A stretch of 64,000 nt of DNA from Aeromonas australiensis. GTDB lineage: Bacteria > Pseudomonadota > Gammaproteobacteria > Enterobacterales > Aeromonadaceae. Position 1 is the stretch's first letter. Every line of letters starts with the position of its first letter. A program made the position numbers and the translations under genes. The stretch covers positions 1 to 64,000 of the forward strand of contig NZ_CDDH01000069.1 in the NCBI RefSeq assembly GCF_000819725.1, in the 5' to 3' direction. Shown one piece after another: positions 1 to 8,618 of this stretch. Below the pieces are notes generated by a model. The model made no database searches. It saw only the letters and a list, made by a program, of their open reading frames with translations, and had not been told where the DNA came from.

Positions 1-120
1 TTAGGGGCATTACCGGGGGGGGGCTGGTTGCTACAACTCGTTGGCAATCAAAGAGACTCGCTTAGGCGAGGGCAGTACCGGGCGTCAGCCTCTATTTATC
101 AGGATTGGGTGTTGGTTTTG
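1..120. other. Window edge, no gene recognised
   Basis: No supported gene is seen here. The stretch has a run of nine G at 15-23 and a small perfect hairpin (57-61 pairing with 66-70, loop TTAG). It lies downstream of suhB, past the suhB terminator, and may be the end or flank of a unit outside the window. Confidence 0.3.
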
Positions 121-140
121 AGACTCGAAGCCAGAAACAA

Positions 141-168
141 AAAAACCGGCTTGCGCCGGTTTTTTTAT
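141..168 (-). terminator. Terminator of suhB, possibly bidirectional
   Basis: Stem ACCGGC (145-150) and GCCGGT (155-160) with loop TTGC, flanked by A-runs and T-runs on both sides. It can therefore stop transcription of suhB on the minus strand and also of anything coming from the left on the plus strand. Confidence 0.8.
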
Positions 169-192
169 CTTGGTGACTGCGGGGAAGCTGGC

Positions 193-996
193 TTATTTGG
201 CCAGGGATTCCGGCAGCTCTTCACGAATTTTGCCCAGCATCTCTTTCAGGACGCGCGGGTTGGCAACCACGATGTTGCCGGAGTTTTCGTAGTTGTGACC
301 ACCTACGAAGTCGGTGACGATGGCACCAGCTTCTTTGGCCAGCAGTTCACCGGCAGCGGTGTCCCAGGGTTTCAGGCCGATCTCCCAGAAACCGTCAATG
401 CGACCGGCAGCCACATAGGCCAGATCCAGCGCGGCAGAGCCACAGCGACGGATGTCCGCACATTCGATGAACATGCTCTGGAACATCTTCAGGTACGGCT
501 CGATGTGGTGCTTCTGCTTGAACGGGAAGCCAGTCGCCAGCACGGTGCCCGCCAGATCTTTGGCTTTGCCGACACGGATACGGTAGCCGTTCAGCTGGGC
601 GCCGCTACCACGGGTAGCAGTAAACAGTTCATCGCGGATGGGATCGTAAACAACGGCTTGTTCGGTTTTGCCTTTCACGCGCAGGGCGATGGAGACGGCA
701 AAGTGCGGAATACCTTTGACAAGGTTGGTCGTGCCATCCAGTGGGTCAATGATCCATTGGTAGTCCGGATTGGTACCGGCAATCTCACCAGACTCTTCAG
801 CAACAATGCTGTGCTCCGGGTAAGATTTTTTGATGGTGTGAATGATGGCCGCTTCGGCGTCACGGTCAACGTTGGTCACGAAGTCATTGCTGCCTTTTTG
901 GATAGCCTCAATGTTCTCGGGCTGGGAGAAGGCTTTTACTACAACTTGACCGGCGTTGCGCGCAGCGCGCACGGCGATATTCAGCATCGGATGCAT
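193..996 (-). CDS. suhB: Inositol-1-monophosphatase family protein SuhB
   Basis: A cytoplasmic Mg-dependent phosphatase of the inositol monophosphatase family. In enterobacteria SuhB also binds the rRNA antitermination complex together with NusA, NusB and NusG. The 267 residues match the family length. The metal and substrate motifs are present: acidic E67-E68, then IDPLDGTTN at residues 83-91 with D84 and D87, and the C-terminal metal ligand D212 in KPWDTAAG. The start ATG at 996 fits the family N-terminus. It is a single-gene unit with its own promoter upstream and a hairpin terminator downstream. Whether the ribosomal role is conserved here is inferred from homology. Confidence 0.95.
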   Translation of the reverse strand: MHPMLNIAVRAARNAGQVVVKAFSQPENIEAIQKGSNDFVTNVDRDAEAAIIHTIKKSYPEHSIVAEESGEIAGTNPDYQWIIDPLDGTTNLVKGIPHFAVSIALRVKGKTEQAVVYDPIRDELFTATRGSGAQLNGYRIRVGKAKDLAGTVLATGFPFKQKHHIEPYLKMFQSMFIECADIRRCGSAALDLAYVAAGRIDGFWEIGLKPWDTAAGELLAKEAGAIVTDFVGGHNYENSGNIVVANPRVLKEMLGKIREELPESLAK

Positions 997-1042
997 AGGT
1001 TCACCACTGGATGTTAAAGAACGGGGGATAAAAGGACGCGGT

Positions 1043-1070
1043 ATGATACCAGTATTTTGTGCGATGGCAA
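1043..1070 (-). promoter_or_regulatory. Candidate suhB promoter
   Basis: On the minus strand, TTGCCA (1065-1070) and TATCAT (1043-1048) are separated by 16 bp. The TGG just before the -10 makes it an extended -10 element. Transcription would start about 40 nt before the suhB ATG. Confidence 0.5.
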
Positions 1071-1195
1071 CTGTTATCCCCCTACGACCAATTGATTACC
1101 ACTGCCAGATTTGACGGCTCCAATACAGACCAGATCTGCGCTAGTCTTATCCCGGCAGCCGGATACAGGCTGTCATGAGCATAGGGATGTGAACC

Positions 1196-1651
1196 ATGAA
1201 TTTGTCATTAGTGAGTCAGAACGTGTCAGCGGCCAGCGAGGGACTGTTGGCCATCTTGCGGTCATCACCCGAGTATGGTGATCACTTTACCCACATCACC
1301 GTGACCCCCCTTGCCCAGTGGCAACCGGCCAAGACGGAGGCGGCGATCTTGCTGATCGACGGCGATGCGCCCTGGCAGGATGCCGGATTTTCCCGGGGAG
1401 AGGATGAGACGATCGGTTTGCCGGTCTTGCCGCTGCTGATCCGCAAGGGAGACAAGGAGCTGACAGTCTGCGGGCCGGATGTGCGTGACCCCCGTTTCTA
1501 CTTTGTCTCAAACGGCATCGTGCTGGATGAGTCAGAGTTGGCAGAGCCCGCCTGCAGCCGGGTGCTGCTGCGCAAGCTGGAGTCTTACTTCCCGCTGCTT
1601 TCCCGTCTGATCATGCTGCGTCAGCGCAAGCCGGTCGCCATGATCAACTAG
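1196..1651 (+). CDS. Conserved-looking hypothetical protein, 151 aa
   Basis: I do not recognise this protein. It has 151 residues with no signal peptide or membrane segment, a mix of hydrophobic strands and acidic stretches, and a basic C-terminus (LIMLRQRKPVAMIN). Coding character is normal for the region: GC-rich third positions and no interruptions. The start ATG is preceded by AGGGA at a usable distance. It stands alone between suhB (divergent) and yfcG, and a strong terminator follows at 1677-1720, so it looks like a genuine monocistronic gene. Its function is unknown. Confidence 0.7.
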   Translation: MNLSLVSQNVSAASEGLLAILRSSPEYGDHFTHITVTPLAQWQPAKTEAAILLIDGDAPWQDAGFSRGEDETIGLPVLPLLIRKGDKELTVCGPDVRDPRFYFVSNGIVLDESELAEPACSRVLLRKLESYFPLLSRLIMLRQRKPVAMIN

Positions 1652-1676
1652 CATTTACCACTGCCAGAGCGCACCA

Positions 1677-1720
1677 GCGGCGCACAGTGGCCTTGTTTGG
1701 CCTACGGTGCGCCGCTTTTT
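1677..1720 (+). terminator. Strong intrinsic terminator
   Basis: Nine-bp stem GCGGCGCAC (1677-1685) and GTGCGCCGC (1707-1715), with an inner GGCC/GGCC stem, followed directly by TTTTT. It terminates the unknown gene at 1196-1651. Confidence 0.9.
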
Positions 1721-1819
1721 CATGGTCTGGAGCCGGTCACTTGTCGCAAAATGAGGCAGCTATGGTGCTGCGTCTTGCTAACACTGTGCCATATGGCTAT
1801 GACCAACAAGGAGTGAATC

Positions 1820-2482
1820 ATGATCGACTTTTACACCGCCGCGACCCCCAATGGTTTCAAAGTGGCAATAGCCCTTGAAGAGCTGGGTTTGCCCTATCGG
1901 GTCATTCCCCTCGATTTGTCGGCGCTGGATCAAAAGAAGCCCGAGTTTCTCGCCATCAACCCCAATGGCCGCATTCCGGCTATCGTCGATCGGGATAACG
2001 ATGATTTCGCCGTGTTCGAGTCGGGGGCCATCCTTATCTATCTGGCGGAGAAGGCGGGCAAGTTGCTGCCCGCTGATCCCAAACGCCGCTCTCAGGCCAT
2101 CCAGTGGTTGATGTTCCAGATGGGCGGGGTAGGCCCCATGATGGGGCAGGCCAACGTCTTCTATCGCTATTTCCCCGAGAAGATCCCCGCCGCCATCGAA
2201 CGCTACCAGAAGGAGGGGCGCCGCCTGTTCGAGGTGCTGGACGGTCATCTGGCGCATCATGAGTATCTGGCCGATGAATACAGCATCGCCGACATTGCCA
2301 CCTGGCCCTGGGTGCGGATCTATGACTGGAGCGGCATCTCCATCGAGGGATTGCCCCATCTGCAAGCCTGGATGGATCGCATGGCAGAGAAACCTGCCTG
2401 CCAGAAGGGGATCACCATACCGCCGCGCAAGGCGCAGCCCGATGAGCTGATCAAGCAGGCGCAGCAGATGGTAACACGTTGA
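1820..2482 (+). CDS. yfcG: YfcG-type GST-like disulfide-bond oxidoreductase
   Basis: A 220-residue glutathione S-transferase fold protein closest in pattern to E. coli YfcG, a glutathione-dependent disulfide reductase of the nu class. The N-terminal thioredoxin-like domain starts [14 protein letters not shown] and contains [11 protein letters not shown] and the glutathione-binding [12 protein letters not shown]. The helical C-terminal domain has [11 protein letters not shown]. The active-site region uses the T-P-N of TAATPNG, typical of the YfcG group rather than a catalytic Ser or Tyr. A good ribosome binding site (AAGGAGTG) precedes the ATG. No partner gene lies beside it. It probably acts in the cytoplasm in thiol redox balance. 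Confidence 0.88.
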   Translation: MIDFYTAATPNGFKVAIALEELGLPYRVIPLDLSALDQKKPEFLAINPNGRIPAIVDRDNDDFAVFESGAILIYLAEKAGKLLPADPKRRSQAIQWLMFQMGGVGPMMGQANVFYRYFPEKIPAAIERYQKEGRRLFEVLDGHLAHHEYLADEYSIADIATWPWVRIYDWSGISIEGLPHLQAWMDRMAEKPACQKGITIPPRKAQPDELIKQAQQMVTR

Positions 2483-2745
2483 TGTTTAACTGCTGACGGG
2501 GCGCCATGTCCCGTAATATTAGAAAAACTAAGGCAAGCCGATTATAAAGATTCGTTCGTTTTCTGTGAGCTGAGTCACTATGATGCCCCCATACCACCAA
2601 GCGTCCTGTGCGGTGGTCTGGCGGGCTCCCCGCCTCCTGTTTCCAACACTGTTTTTGATTGCATCACAGCATCTGTGATCGGATTCCTCTGGGCTATTTT
2701 GTGCCAGAGGGGGCGGCAGCATTTTTTCGATTTTTTGGGACTGAT

Positions 2746-3942
2746 ATGGATCGGCACAGTTTTTATCCGTTGTTTTTATTGACCATTCTGATGGTCGCTG
2801 TGGGCCAGATGACCCAGACCCTTTATGTTCCCTCCATTCCCATGATGGCGGGGGACTTCAATGTGGCCTCGGGCCAGTTGCAGGCGGTGATGGCCTGTTA
2901 CCTGATCCCCTATGGCCTCTCCCAGTTTGTCTACGGGCCGCTGTCGGATCGTATCGGCCGCCGCCCGGTACTGATCATCGGCATGATGGTGTTTTTGGCG
3001 GGCACTCTGACTATTCAGCTTATTCCGCACTTCACTGCCTTGCTGGTGGGCAGCTTTATTCAAGGGCTGGGGACCGGTGCCGGTGGCGCCATGAGCCGCA
3101 CCGTGATGCGCGATCGCTACAGCGGCGCAGAGCTCAACCGCGCCAACAGTCTGGTGAGCATGGGGGTGATCTTCTCCCCGCTGCTGGCGCCGGTGCTGGG
3201 TGGCTGGCTGACCGAGCTGTTCAACTGGCGCGCCGGTTACTGGTTCCTGTTTGGTTTTGGTGCCGTCGCCACCCTGGCGATCATGGCCTGGTTTGGTGAA
3301 ACACTGCCTGCCGCAGCCCGTCAGCCGCTGCGCGTCGGTGCAGCCTATCGCCACGTGCTGGGCAATCCCAAGTTTCAGGGCAACCTGCTCTGCCTGATGG
3401 CGACCTTTGCCGGACTTGCGGTGTTTGAAGCGGCGGCCGGGGTGCTGCTCGGCGATGTGCTGAAACTGAGCGCCCGTACCGTGAGCGTGCTGTTCGTGCT
3501 GCCGCTGCCCGGCTATCTGTTCGGGGCCTGGCTCTCTGCCAAGCTGAGCTTTCGCCTGAGCCAGGGCAAACTGATGCGTCTTGGCATCGCTTTTCTGGCG
3601 CTCGGCTCCCTCATCATTCTGGTGCCGGGGTTGTTCGGGGTGGTGAGTGCCGCTTCGCTGGTCGGTGGTGCTGCTGTCTACTTCATCGGGAGCGGTATTC
3701 TCTACCCGACCGCCACCTCTTGCGCCATCGAGCCCTTCCCGGGTCAGGCGGGCACAGCCGGTGCCATTCTCGGCGGGATGCAAAATCTGGGGGCTGGCGT
3801 GGTGACCCTGCTGGCCGCCGGTTTCCCGATGACAGGTCAGGTGACACTTGGGGCCATCATGACCCTGATGGTGCTGATCGTGGCGCTGAGCTTTGTCTGG
3901 CTGCGCCACCACGGCTCGCCGCACGAGCAGATGGCCATCTGA
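2746..3942 (+). CDS. emrD: MFS multidrug efflux transporter EmrD
   Basis: A 398-residue major facilitator protein of the inner membrane, proton-driven exporter type (Bcr/CflA/EmrD). About 12 hydrophobic segments are visible, with the MFS loop motif GPLSDRIGRRPV after the second helix and the antiporter region GAGTGAGGAMSR near helix 5. The pattern follows E. coli EmrD along its length (FYLIPYGLSQFVYGPL, MEPFPF-like IEPFPGQAGTAGAI near the end). The reading frame is open further upstream, but the ATG at 2746 gives the usual EmrD N-terminus. The RBS is weak. A terminator follows at 3969. Substrates (amphipathic toxicants, detergents) are inferred from the family. Confidence 0.88.
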   Translation: MDRHSFYPLFLLTILMVAVGQMTQTLYVPSIPMMAGDFNVASGQLQAVMACYLIPYGLSQFVYGPLSDRIGRRPVLIIGMMVFLAGTLTIQLIPHFTALLVGSFIQGLGTGAGGAMSRTVMRDRYSGAELNRANSLVSMGVIFSPLLAPVLGGWLTELFNWRAGYWFLFGFGAVATLAIMAWFGETLPAAARQPLRVGAAYRHVLGNPKFQGNLLCLMATFAGLAVFEAAAGVLLGDVLKLSARTVSVLFVLPLPGYLFGAWLSAKLSFRLSQGKLMRLGIAFLALGSLIILVPGLFGVVSAASLVGGAAVYFIGSGILYPTATSCAIEPFPGQAGTAGAILGGMQNLGAGVVTLLAAGFPMTGQVTLGAIMTLMVLIVALSFVWLRHHGSPHEQMAI

Positions 3943-3968
3943 TCAGCCGCTCTTTTTGCACCTGGCGC

Positions 3969-3997
3969 AAGCCCACCCTCAGCGGTGGGCTTTGTTT
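3969..3997 (+). terminator. Terminator of emrD
   Basis: Stem AAGCCCACC (3969-3977) and GGTGGGCTT (3984-3992) with a six-base loop, followed by TTGTTTT. Confidence 0.85.
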
Positions 3998-4083
3998 TAT
4001 CCGAAGAGCGGGTAGATAGATCGCATTCCCTTGATGTGGAGATCGCGGTGGTGTCATCGCAGGATGTTGAACGGGTAAAAAGA

Positions 4084-4113
4084 AAAAGCCCGTCACGCTG
4101 GTGACGGGCTTTT
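4084..4113 (-). terminator. Terminator downstream of the 6S RNA gene
   Basis: Stem AAAAGCCCGTCAC (4084-4096) and GTGACGGGCTTTT (4101-4113), loop GCTG, with A-runs and T-runs at both ends. It lies just past the 3' end of ssrS on the minus strand and can also act on the plus strand behind emrD. Confidence 0.85.
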
Positions 4114-4119
4114 GCTGTT

Positions 4120-4300
4120 GGTACCCCGAGATGCCGTTGCCGGTTTGGGCCCTTGAACCGTCGGTTCAAGGCGGGATTCGGATCTGACCGCAGGCTTCTC
4201 GGTCGTGCCGAGCATGCGCAATAGCCAGAAGGCAGAATCCCTGTTTGGTATGAATATCGGCTCGGGGACTTGAACCGGCTGACAAACATCCCAGGGAATT
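4120..4300 (-). ncRNA. ssrS: 6S RNA
   Basis: On the minus strand, downstream of zapA, the sequence follows E. coli 6S RNA block by block: the 5' closing stem (CCCTGGGATGTT), the central-bubble region TCCCCGAGCCGATATTCATACC, GCATGCTCGG, CGAGAAGCCT, the CCTTGAACC-GGTTCAAGG hairpin, and the 3' closing strand GGCATCTCGGGG. The length of about 180 nt also fits. 6S RNA mimics an open promoter and sequesters sigma-70 RNA polymerase in stationary phase. The position after zapA is the usual one, but the customary downstream partner ygfA (fau, 5-formyl-THF cyclo-ligase) is absent. Ends are estimated to within a few bases. Confidence 0.93.
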
Positions 4301-4316
4301 TTAAAACGGTTTGCGA

Positions 4317-4649
4317 TTAGGGCTGCTGCCCCTCTTCGCTGGAATCACCATATTGTCCGTGCTCGATCAGGGCCGCTTCGATGGTGCGCTGCAGCATTTT
4401 GATCCGCTTGTCCATGGTCTCAGAGTATTGGTGGTTCTTCTCTTTTTCAAGGCAGAGCTCATGACAGAAATTGAGCGCCGCCATGATAGCCAATTGCTCA
4501 TTGCTGGAGACTTTGGAACGTTGACGCAGGTCGATCAACTTGTCGGTCAGCTGCTCGGCGGCCTGGCGCAGGGCATCCTGCTGTCCCAAGGGACAGGATA
4601 CCTTGTAGGGACGTCCCAAAATGACGATTTCTACGGCCTCTGTGCTCAT
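4317..4649 (-). CDS. zapA: Cell division protein ZapA
   Basis: A 110-residue FtsZ-associated protein that promotes bundling of FtsZ protofilaments at the division site. The N-terminal globular part (AVEIVILGRPYKVSCP) and the long coiled-coil C-terminal helix (DKRIKMLQRTIEAALIEHGQ) are as in E. coli ZapA. The frame is open upstream by 14 codons, but the ATG at 4649 with GAGGAAGG just before it gives the family N-terminus (MSTEAVEI). It is divergent from ygfB and is followed on the same strand by the 6S RNA gene, as in other gammaproteobacteria. Confidence 0.93.
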   Translation of the reverse strand: MSTEAVEIVILGRPYKVSCPLGQQDALRQAAEQLTDKLIDLRQRSKVSSNEQLAIMAALNFCHELCLEKEKNHQYSETMDKRIKMLQRTIEAALIEHGQYGDSSEEGQQP

Positions 4650-4822
4650 GCCTTCCTCAATACGGCGGAGCTGATTTCCGCCTTTATCCACGTGGACAAC
4701 TGGGCGGGACTATATAGCGCAGATGCATAAGTTTCAAGGCCTTGCTGGCTCTGGAAGAGGGAGAATGCTAGGATCCTGTCCATAAATTCTGCATATTTGC
4801 CTGAACTTTGAGCGGATCTTCG

Positions 4823-5392
4823 ATGAGTAAAACAACCCCCCCTAAATATGCGACTGTGGCCGAGATCATGGCACAGCATGAACTGATGGCCAGCGCAGTA
4901 GAGGCCCATGGTGTGATCTGCGGTCTGGTATGTGGCGGTGTGGCACTGGATGAGAAGAGTTGGGTGCCCCATTTCAACGATCTGATCAACGATGGTTTCG
5001 GCCTGCCGGCCCCGGTGCGCCAGGTGATGACCGACCTTTATCACAATGTGGTCGAGAGCCTGATGGCGCAAAAAGGCGTCGAGCTGCTGCTGCCCAGCGA
5101 TGATGCCCCCCTTGATGAGCGCATCGATTCGCTGGTGGACTGGTCGCAGGCATTTCTGGCCGGTTTCGGCGTGGTGCAGCAGGAGCTCTCCCGCGCGTCA
5201 GAAGAGCTGCAGGAGATGATCCAGGATATCGCCAGCATCACTCAGGTCTCCGCCGAGTTCGATCAGGAAGATGACGAGAACGAAGCCTCCTTCCTGGTGC
5301 TCTACGAACACGTCAAACTGGGGGTCATGATGGCCTTCGAAGAGTTTGGCAAGCGCCCCGATACCCCGAGCGCGCCGCCGACCCTTCATTGA
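4823..5392 (+). CDS. ygfB: YgfB, UPF0149 family protein
   Basis: A 189-residue cytoplasmic protein of the UPF0149/YecA-like family. It has the family pattern HGVICGLVCGG near residues 30-40 and an acidic C-terminal half (EFDQEDDENE). The ATG at 4823 matches the usual start, although an in-frame TTG lies five codons upstream. In Pseudomonas, YgfB has been linked to regulation of ampDh3 and cell wall recycling. Whether that applies here is unknown. In E. coli it heads the ygfB-pepP-ubiH-ubiI cluster. Here pepP is missing and a terminator separates ygfB from ubiH. Confidence 0.9.
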   Translation: MSKTTPPKYATVAEIMAQHELMASAVEAHGVICGLVCGGVALDEKSWVPHFNDLINDGFGLPAPVRQVMTDLYHNVVESLMAQKGVELLLPSDDAPLDERIDSLVDWSQAFLAGFGVVQQELSRASEELQEMIQDIASITQVSAEFDQEDDENEASFLVLYEHVKLGVMMAFEEFGKRPDTPSAPPTLH

Positions 5393-5423
5393 GAGGCGGG
5401 TCACCGCGGCCATGACTGATCTG

Positions 5424-5451
5424 AAGAGCGCCTTATGGCGCTCTTTTTTAT
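5424..5451 (+). terminator. Terminator of ygfB
   Basis: Stem AAGAGCGCC (5424-5432) and GGCGCTCTT (5437-5445) with loop TTAT, then TTTTTA. Confidence 0.88.
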
Positions 5452-5567
5452 GGAGCTGTTGTGGCTAACCCTGTGAGGCGCAACCGGTTTTTTGCCGCTG
5501 ACCTCGCATTCGGCCAGCGGCTTTGTGATAGCATGAGACAACCTTTTTCACTTCTTCCTCTCTGCTT

Positions 5568-6791
5568 ATGTCTCAATCTGATGTGCGACAGGTCGATGTC
5601 ACCCTGGTCGGCGGTGGAATGAGCGGTGCCGTGCTGGCCCTCTCGCTGGCGGCCCTGCGCCGAGCCGATGGCTCCCCCCTCGAGATCCTGCTGCTGGAAG
5701 CAAGCGTACCCGAACAGCAGACCCATTCAGGGTTTGACGCCCGCGCCATTGCGCTCGCGGCCGGTACCTGTGATGCGCTGTTGCGGCGCGGACTCTGGTC
5801 GCTGTTTGCCCCCCATTGCGCCCCCATTACCCATATTCATGTCTCGGATCGGGGCCACTTCGGCCAGGCTCGCCTGTCGGCAGCCGAATATGATCTGCCC
5901 GCGCTGGGTCAGGTGATCGAGCTTGCTGCTGCCGGTCATGAACTGCAGCGGGCGATGGCGGCCTCTCCCAATATCCGGGTCTGTTGTCCGGCACGGGTGA
6001 GCGAGATTGTGCCCGATGAGGAGAAGGTGACCCTCACCCTCGAGAGCGGCGAACAGATTGAGACCCGCCTGCTGGTGGCGGCGGACGGCGGCAACTCCTT
6101 TGTGCGTCAGCACTTCAAGTTGCCGGTGACCCGCCACGACTTTGAGCAGCACGCCATCATCGCCACCGTCAAAACGGCGCAAGACCCTGCAGGACGCGCC
6201 TTCGAGCGCTTTACCGAAGGGGGGCCGCTGGCCCTGCTGCCAATGCAGGATGGGCTCTCCTCGCTGGTATGGAGCGTCGGGCAGCATGAGGTGGATGAGC
6301 TGATTGCCCTCGATGAGGTGGCGTTTCTTGCCCGTCTGCAGCAGGCCTTTGGCTGGCGGCTCGGTCGCTTCGAGCGATGTGGCGTGCGTAATGTCTATCC
6401 GCTCATTCTGACCGCCTGCGACTACCCGCTTGCCCAGCGCACCGTGCTGGTCGGTAATGCCGCCCACGCCCTGCACCCGATTGCCGGGCAGGGCTTCAAC
6501 CTCGGAATGCGGGATCTGGACCTGCTTACCGGCGCCGTAGCCAAGGCGTTGGCAGAGGGGGAGGATATCGGCAGCTTCAAGGTGCTGAACGGTTACTGGC
6601 AGCAGCGTCAGCGCGATCAGGCGCAGACCGTCTGGCTCACCTCTTCGCTGGCCCAGCTCTTCTCCAATGGTCACGATCCGCTGGTGGCGGGGCGCAATCT
6701 GGCGCTCACCCTGATGGGGCGATTCCCGTGCCTTAAGGCGCCGCTCGCCTCGCGCACCCTGGGCTTTGTCGCCGATGTGTGCGGCAACTAG
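5568..6791 (+). CDS. ubiH: 2-octaprenyl-6-methoxyphenol hydroxylase UbiH
   Basis: An FAD-dependent aromatic hydroxylase of ubiquinone synthesis, catalysing the C1 hydroxylation of the octaprenyl ring. 407 residues. The Rossmann motif LVGGGMSG (residues 14-20) binds the ADP part of FAD, an ADGGNSFVR motif lies near residue 170, and the second FAD motif VGNAAHALHPIAGQGFNLG sits in the C-terminal half. The Asn in GNAAHA, where many relatives have Asp, is also found in E. coli UbiH, which separates it from the downstream UbiI (GDAAHT). No clear RBS precedes the ATG. It is part of a ubiH-ubiI pair. Confidence 0.93.
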   Translation: MSQSDVRQVDVTLVGGGMSGAVLALSLAALRRADGSPLEILLLEASVPEQQTHSGFDARAIALAAGTCDALLRRGLWSLFAPHCAPITHIHVSDRGHFGQARLSAAEYDLPALGQVIELAAAGHELQRAMAASPNIRVCCPARVSEIVPDEEKVTLTLESGEQIETRLLVAADGGNSFVRQHFKLPVTRHDFEQHAIIATVKTAQDPAGRAFERFTEGGPLALLPMQDGLSSLVWSVGQHEVDELIALDEVAFLARLQQAFGWRLGRFERCGVRNVYPLILTACDYPLAQRTVLVGNAAHALHPIAGQGFNLGMRDLDLLTGAVAKALAEGEDIGSFKVLNGYWQQRQRDQAQTVWLTSSLAQLFSNGHDPLVAGRNLALTLMGRFPCLKAPLASRTLGFVADVCGN

Positions 6792-6924
6792 CCGGCGATT
6801 GTTGGGGGGAACCGGTTGACCGGAAGAGGGTGACCGCCATTGGTTGAGCAAAACCTATTGAATAAAGAGGTGATGCCTGCGGGCGTCCCCTCGCTGGCCA
6901 GCCGGTCAGCCTAGAAAGGATGAG

Positions 6925-8196
6925 ATGATGCAGATGCAAAATGTGGATGTGGTGATTGTCGGTGGCGGCATGGTGGGGCTGGGGCTCGCGGCGGCCTTGA
7001 AACATAGCGCCCTCAAGGTGCTGGTGGTGGAGGGGCAACTGCCCGATCCGCAGCTGGGGGAGGTGGCCGATAACCGGGTCAGCGCCCTGAGTCTGGCCAG
7101 CCAGCAGATCCTGCGCCATGTTGGTGCCTGGGACGGCATTGAAGCGCGCCGCCTGCAGGCCTATGACAAGATGGCGGTGTGGGAGCAGGACAGTTTCGGC
7201 CATATCGACTTCGATGCCGCCAGCCTGCGTCAGGCCAACCTCGGCCACATCGTCGAGAATCGGGTGATCCAGCTGGCGCTGCTTGAGGCGATTGAAGGCG
7301 CCAGCAATATCCAGTTGCTGACCCCCGCCAGAGCCAAGAGCCTGCAGAGCGGCCCGGCGGGCGCCCTGCTGCTCCTTGAAGATGGTCAGGCCATCTCTGC
7401 CAAACTGGTGGTGGCTGCCGATGGCGCTCACTCCTGGGTACGCCGTCAGGCCGATATCCCGCTCACCAGCTGGGATTATGGCCACCACGCCCTGGTGGCG
7501 ACGGTGCGCTGCGCCGAACCCCATGAAGCTGTTGCTCGCCAGATCTTCACCCCGGATGGCCCGCTCGCCTTTTTGCCCCTGTGGCAAGAGAACCTCTGCT
7601 CTATCGTCTGGTCGCTGCCTGCGGCCCGCGCCGAGGCGCTCTGCGCCTGCGATGACGAGCAGTTCAATCGCCAGCTTACCGCCGCCTTCGATGCACGGCT
7701 CGGTCTGTGCAAGGTGGAGGGGCCGCGCAGTGCCATTCCGCTCACCGCCCGCTATGCCCGCGACTTTGCCCGCGAGCGGCTGGTGCTGGTGGGAGATGCC
7801 GCCCACACCATCCACCCGCTGGCGGGGCAGGGGGTCAACCTTGGCCTGCTGGATGCTGCCGCGCTGGCGGAGCAGATTTTGCAGAATCATGCTGCGGACG
7901 AGGATATCGGCCTGCTCGCCAACCTGCGCAGCTACGAGCGCTGGCGCAAGAGCGAAGCGGCTCGTATGCTGGCGGCGATGGAGGGGCTCAAGCGACTGTT
8001 CAGTGGCGCCAACCCGCTCAAGAAGCTGGTGCGAGGCGTGGGATTGCGCGCGGCCAATCTGCTGACGCCCTTCAAGGAGGGGGTGATCCGCGCCGCCATG
8101 GGGCTGGAGGGAGAGTTGCCTGCATTGGCCCGTCCTGACTGGGTCGTTGCGGCGACCAAGGGCAGTGTCATGCAGGCCAAGGGTGAAAAAAACTAA
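6925..8196 (+). CDS. ubiI: 2-octaprenylphenol hydroxylase UbiI
   Basis: An FAD monooxygenase of the UbiH/UbiI/UbiF family, here in the UbiI (VisC) position, responsible for C5 hydroxylation in aerobic ubiquinone synthesis. 423 residues with VIVGGGMVGLGLA at 11-23, VAADGAHSWVRRQ, and VGDAAHTIHPLAGQGVNLG. The start is ATG at 6925 with AAAGGATGAG upstream. A second ATG follows at once. The 133-bp gap to ubiH has no terminator, so cotranscription is likely. Unlike E. coli, where gcvTHP lies further off, the gcv operon follows after 420 bp. Confidence 0.92.
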   Translation: MMQMQNVDVVIVGGGMVGLGLAAALKHSALKVLVVEGQLPDPQLGEVADNRVSALSLASQQILRHVGAWDGIEARRLQAYDKMAVWEQDSFGHIDFDAASLRQANLGHIVENRVIQLALLEAIEGASNIQLLTPARAKSLQSGPAGALLLLEDGQAISAKLVVAADGAHSWVRRQADIPLTSWDYGHHALVATVRCAEPHEAVARQIFTPDGPLAFLPLWQENLCSIVWSLPAARAEALCACDDEQFNRQLTAAFDARLGLCKVEGPRSAIPLTARYARDFARERLVLVGDAAHTIHPLAGQGVNLGLLDAAALAEQILQNHAADEDIGLLANLRSYERWRKSEAARMLAAMEGLKRLFSGANPLKKLVRGVGLRAANLLTPFKEGVIRAAMGLEGELPALARPDWVVAATKGSVMQAKGEKN

Positions 8197-8618
8197 TATT
8201 ACCCGCTGGTTTTGGCAACAAAAGTAATCCGACAAGGCTGATGATCCGTTTTGGGTGTCAGCCTTTAATTTTGCTCTGGAGCGAAACGTTTTTCTGTAAA
8301 TTGTGACGAAACGGTAAAAATCAAAATTTAATCTCGCTTGAGTCGGCTTATGGCTGTTTTTATCACGGTATTTATCTTAGTGTCTTGAGTCAGTTTTACG
8401 GGAGGGGATTAGTTTTTTTTGAGCGGCGCGCTCGCCTGCTTGTCATATAATCCGCTCCATTCAAGGAATTCCTCTTGCCTGGCAAGGGCAAGGGCAAGAG
8501 CGAGCGCCCACTTTTAGACCCGGTCGCTTTTTGCAGCACGCAGTGCAGTCAGAGCGGTGGCGTGGGTCGCAAGGGGGGTTGCCAAAGCGAAAAGGCTTTT
8601 TGCTAAGGAAAGAATGCG
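8197..8618 (+). promoter_or_regulatory. gcvT leader region, 422 bp without a gene
   Basis: The left part is AT-rich and holds a terminator-like hairpin for ubiI at 8234-8272. A perfect -10 sequence TATAAT lies at 8446-8451, without an obvious -35 at 17 bp, so an activator may be needed; GcvA and Lrp drive gcv in enterobacteria. Between 8474 and 8504 there are repeats of GGCAAG. I see no glycine riboswitch core. No coding sequence is supported. Confidence 0.45.
8234..8275 (+). terminator. Probable terminator of ubiI
   Basis: Stem AAGGCTGA (8234-8241) and TCAGCCTT (8258-8265) with a 16-base loop, then TAATTTT. The loop is large and the U-tract imperfect. Confidence 0.55.

Noticed and set aside
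2776-3924. Long antisense frame over emrD, rich in His and Gln
   Set aside because: Composition is a reverse-frame artefact of a hydrophobic membrane protein gene.
3837-4289. Minus-strand open frames across the 6S RNA gene
   Set aside because: The sequence is explained block by block by 6S RNA and its terminator.
8197-8618. Glycine riboswitch before gcvT
   Set aside because: The conserved tandem aptamer motifs could not be found here nor in the gcvH-gcvP spacer.
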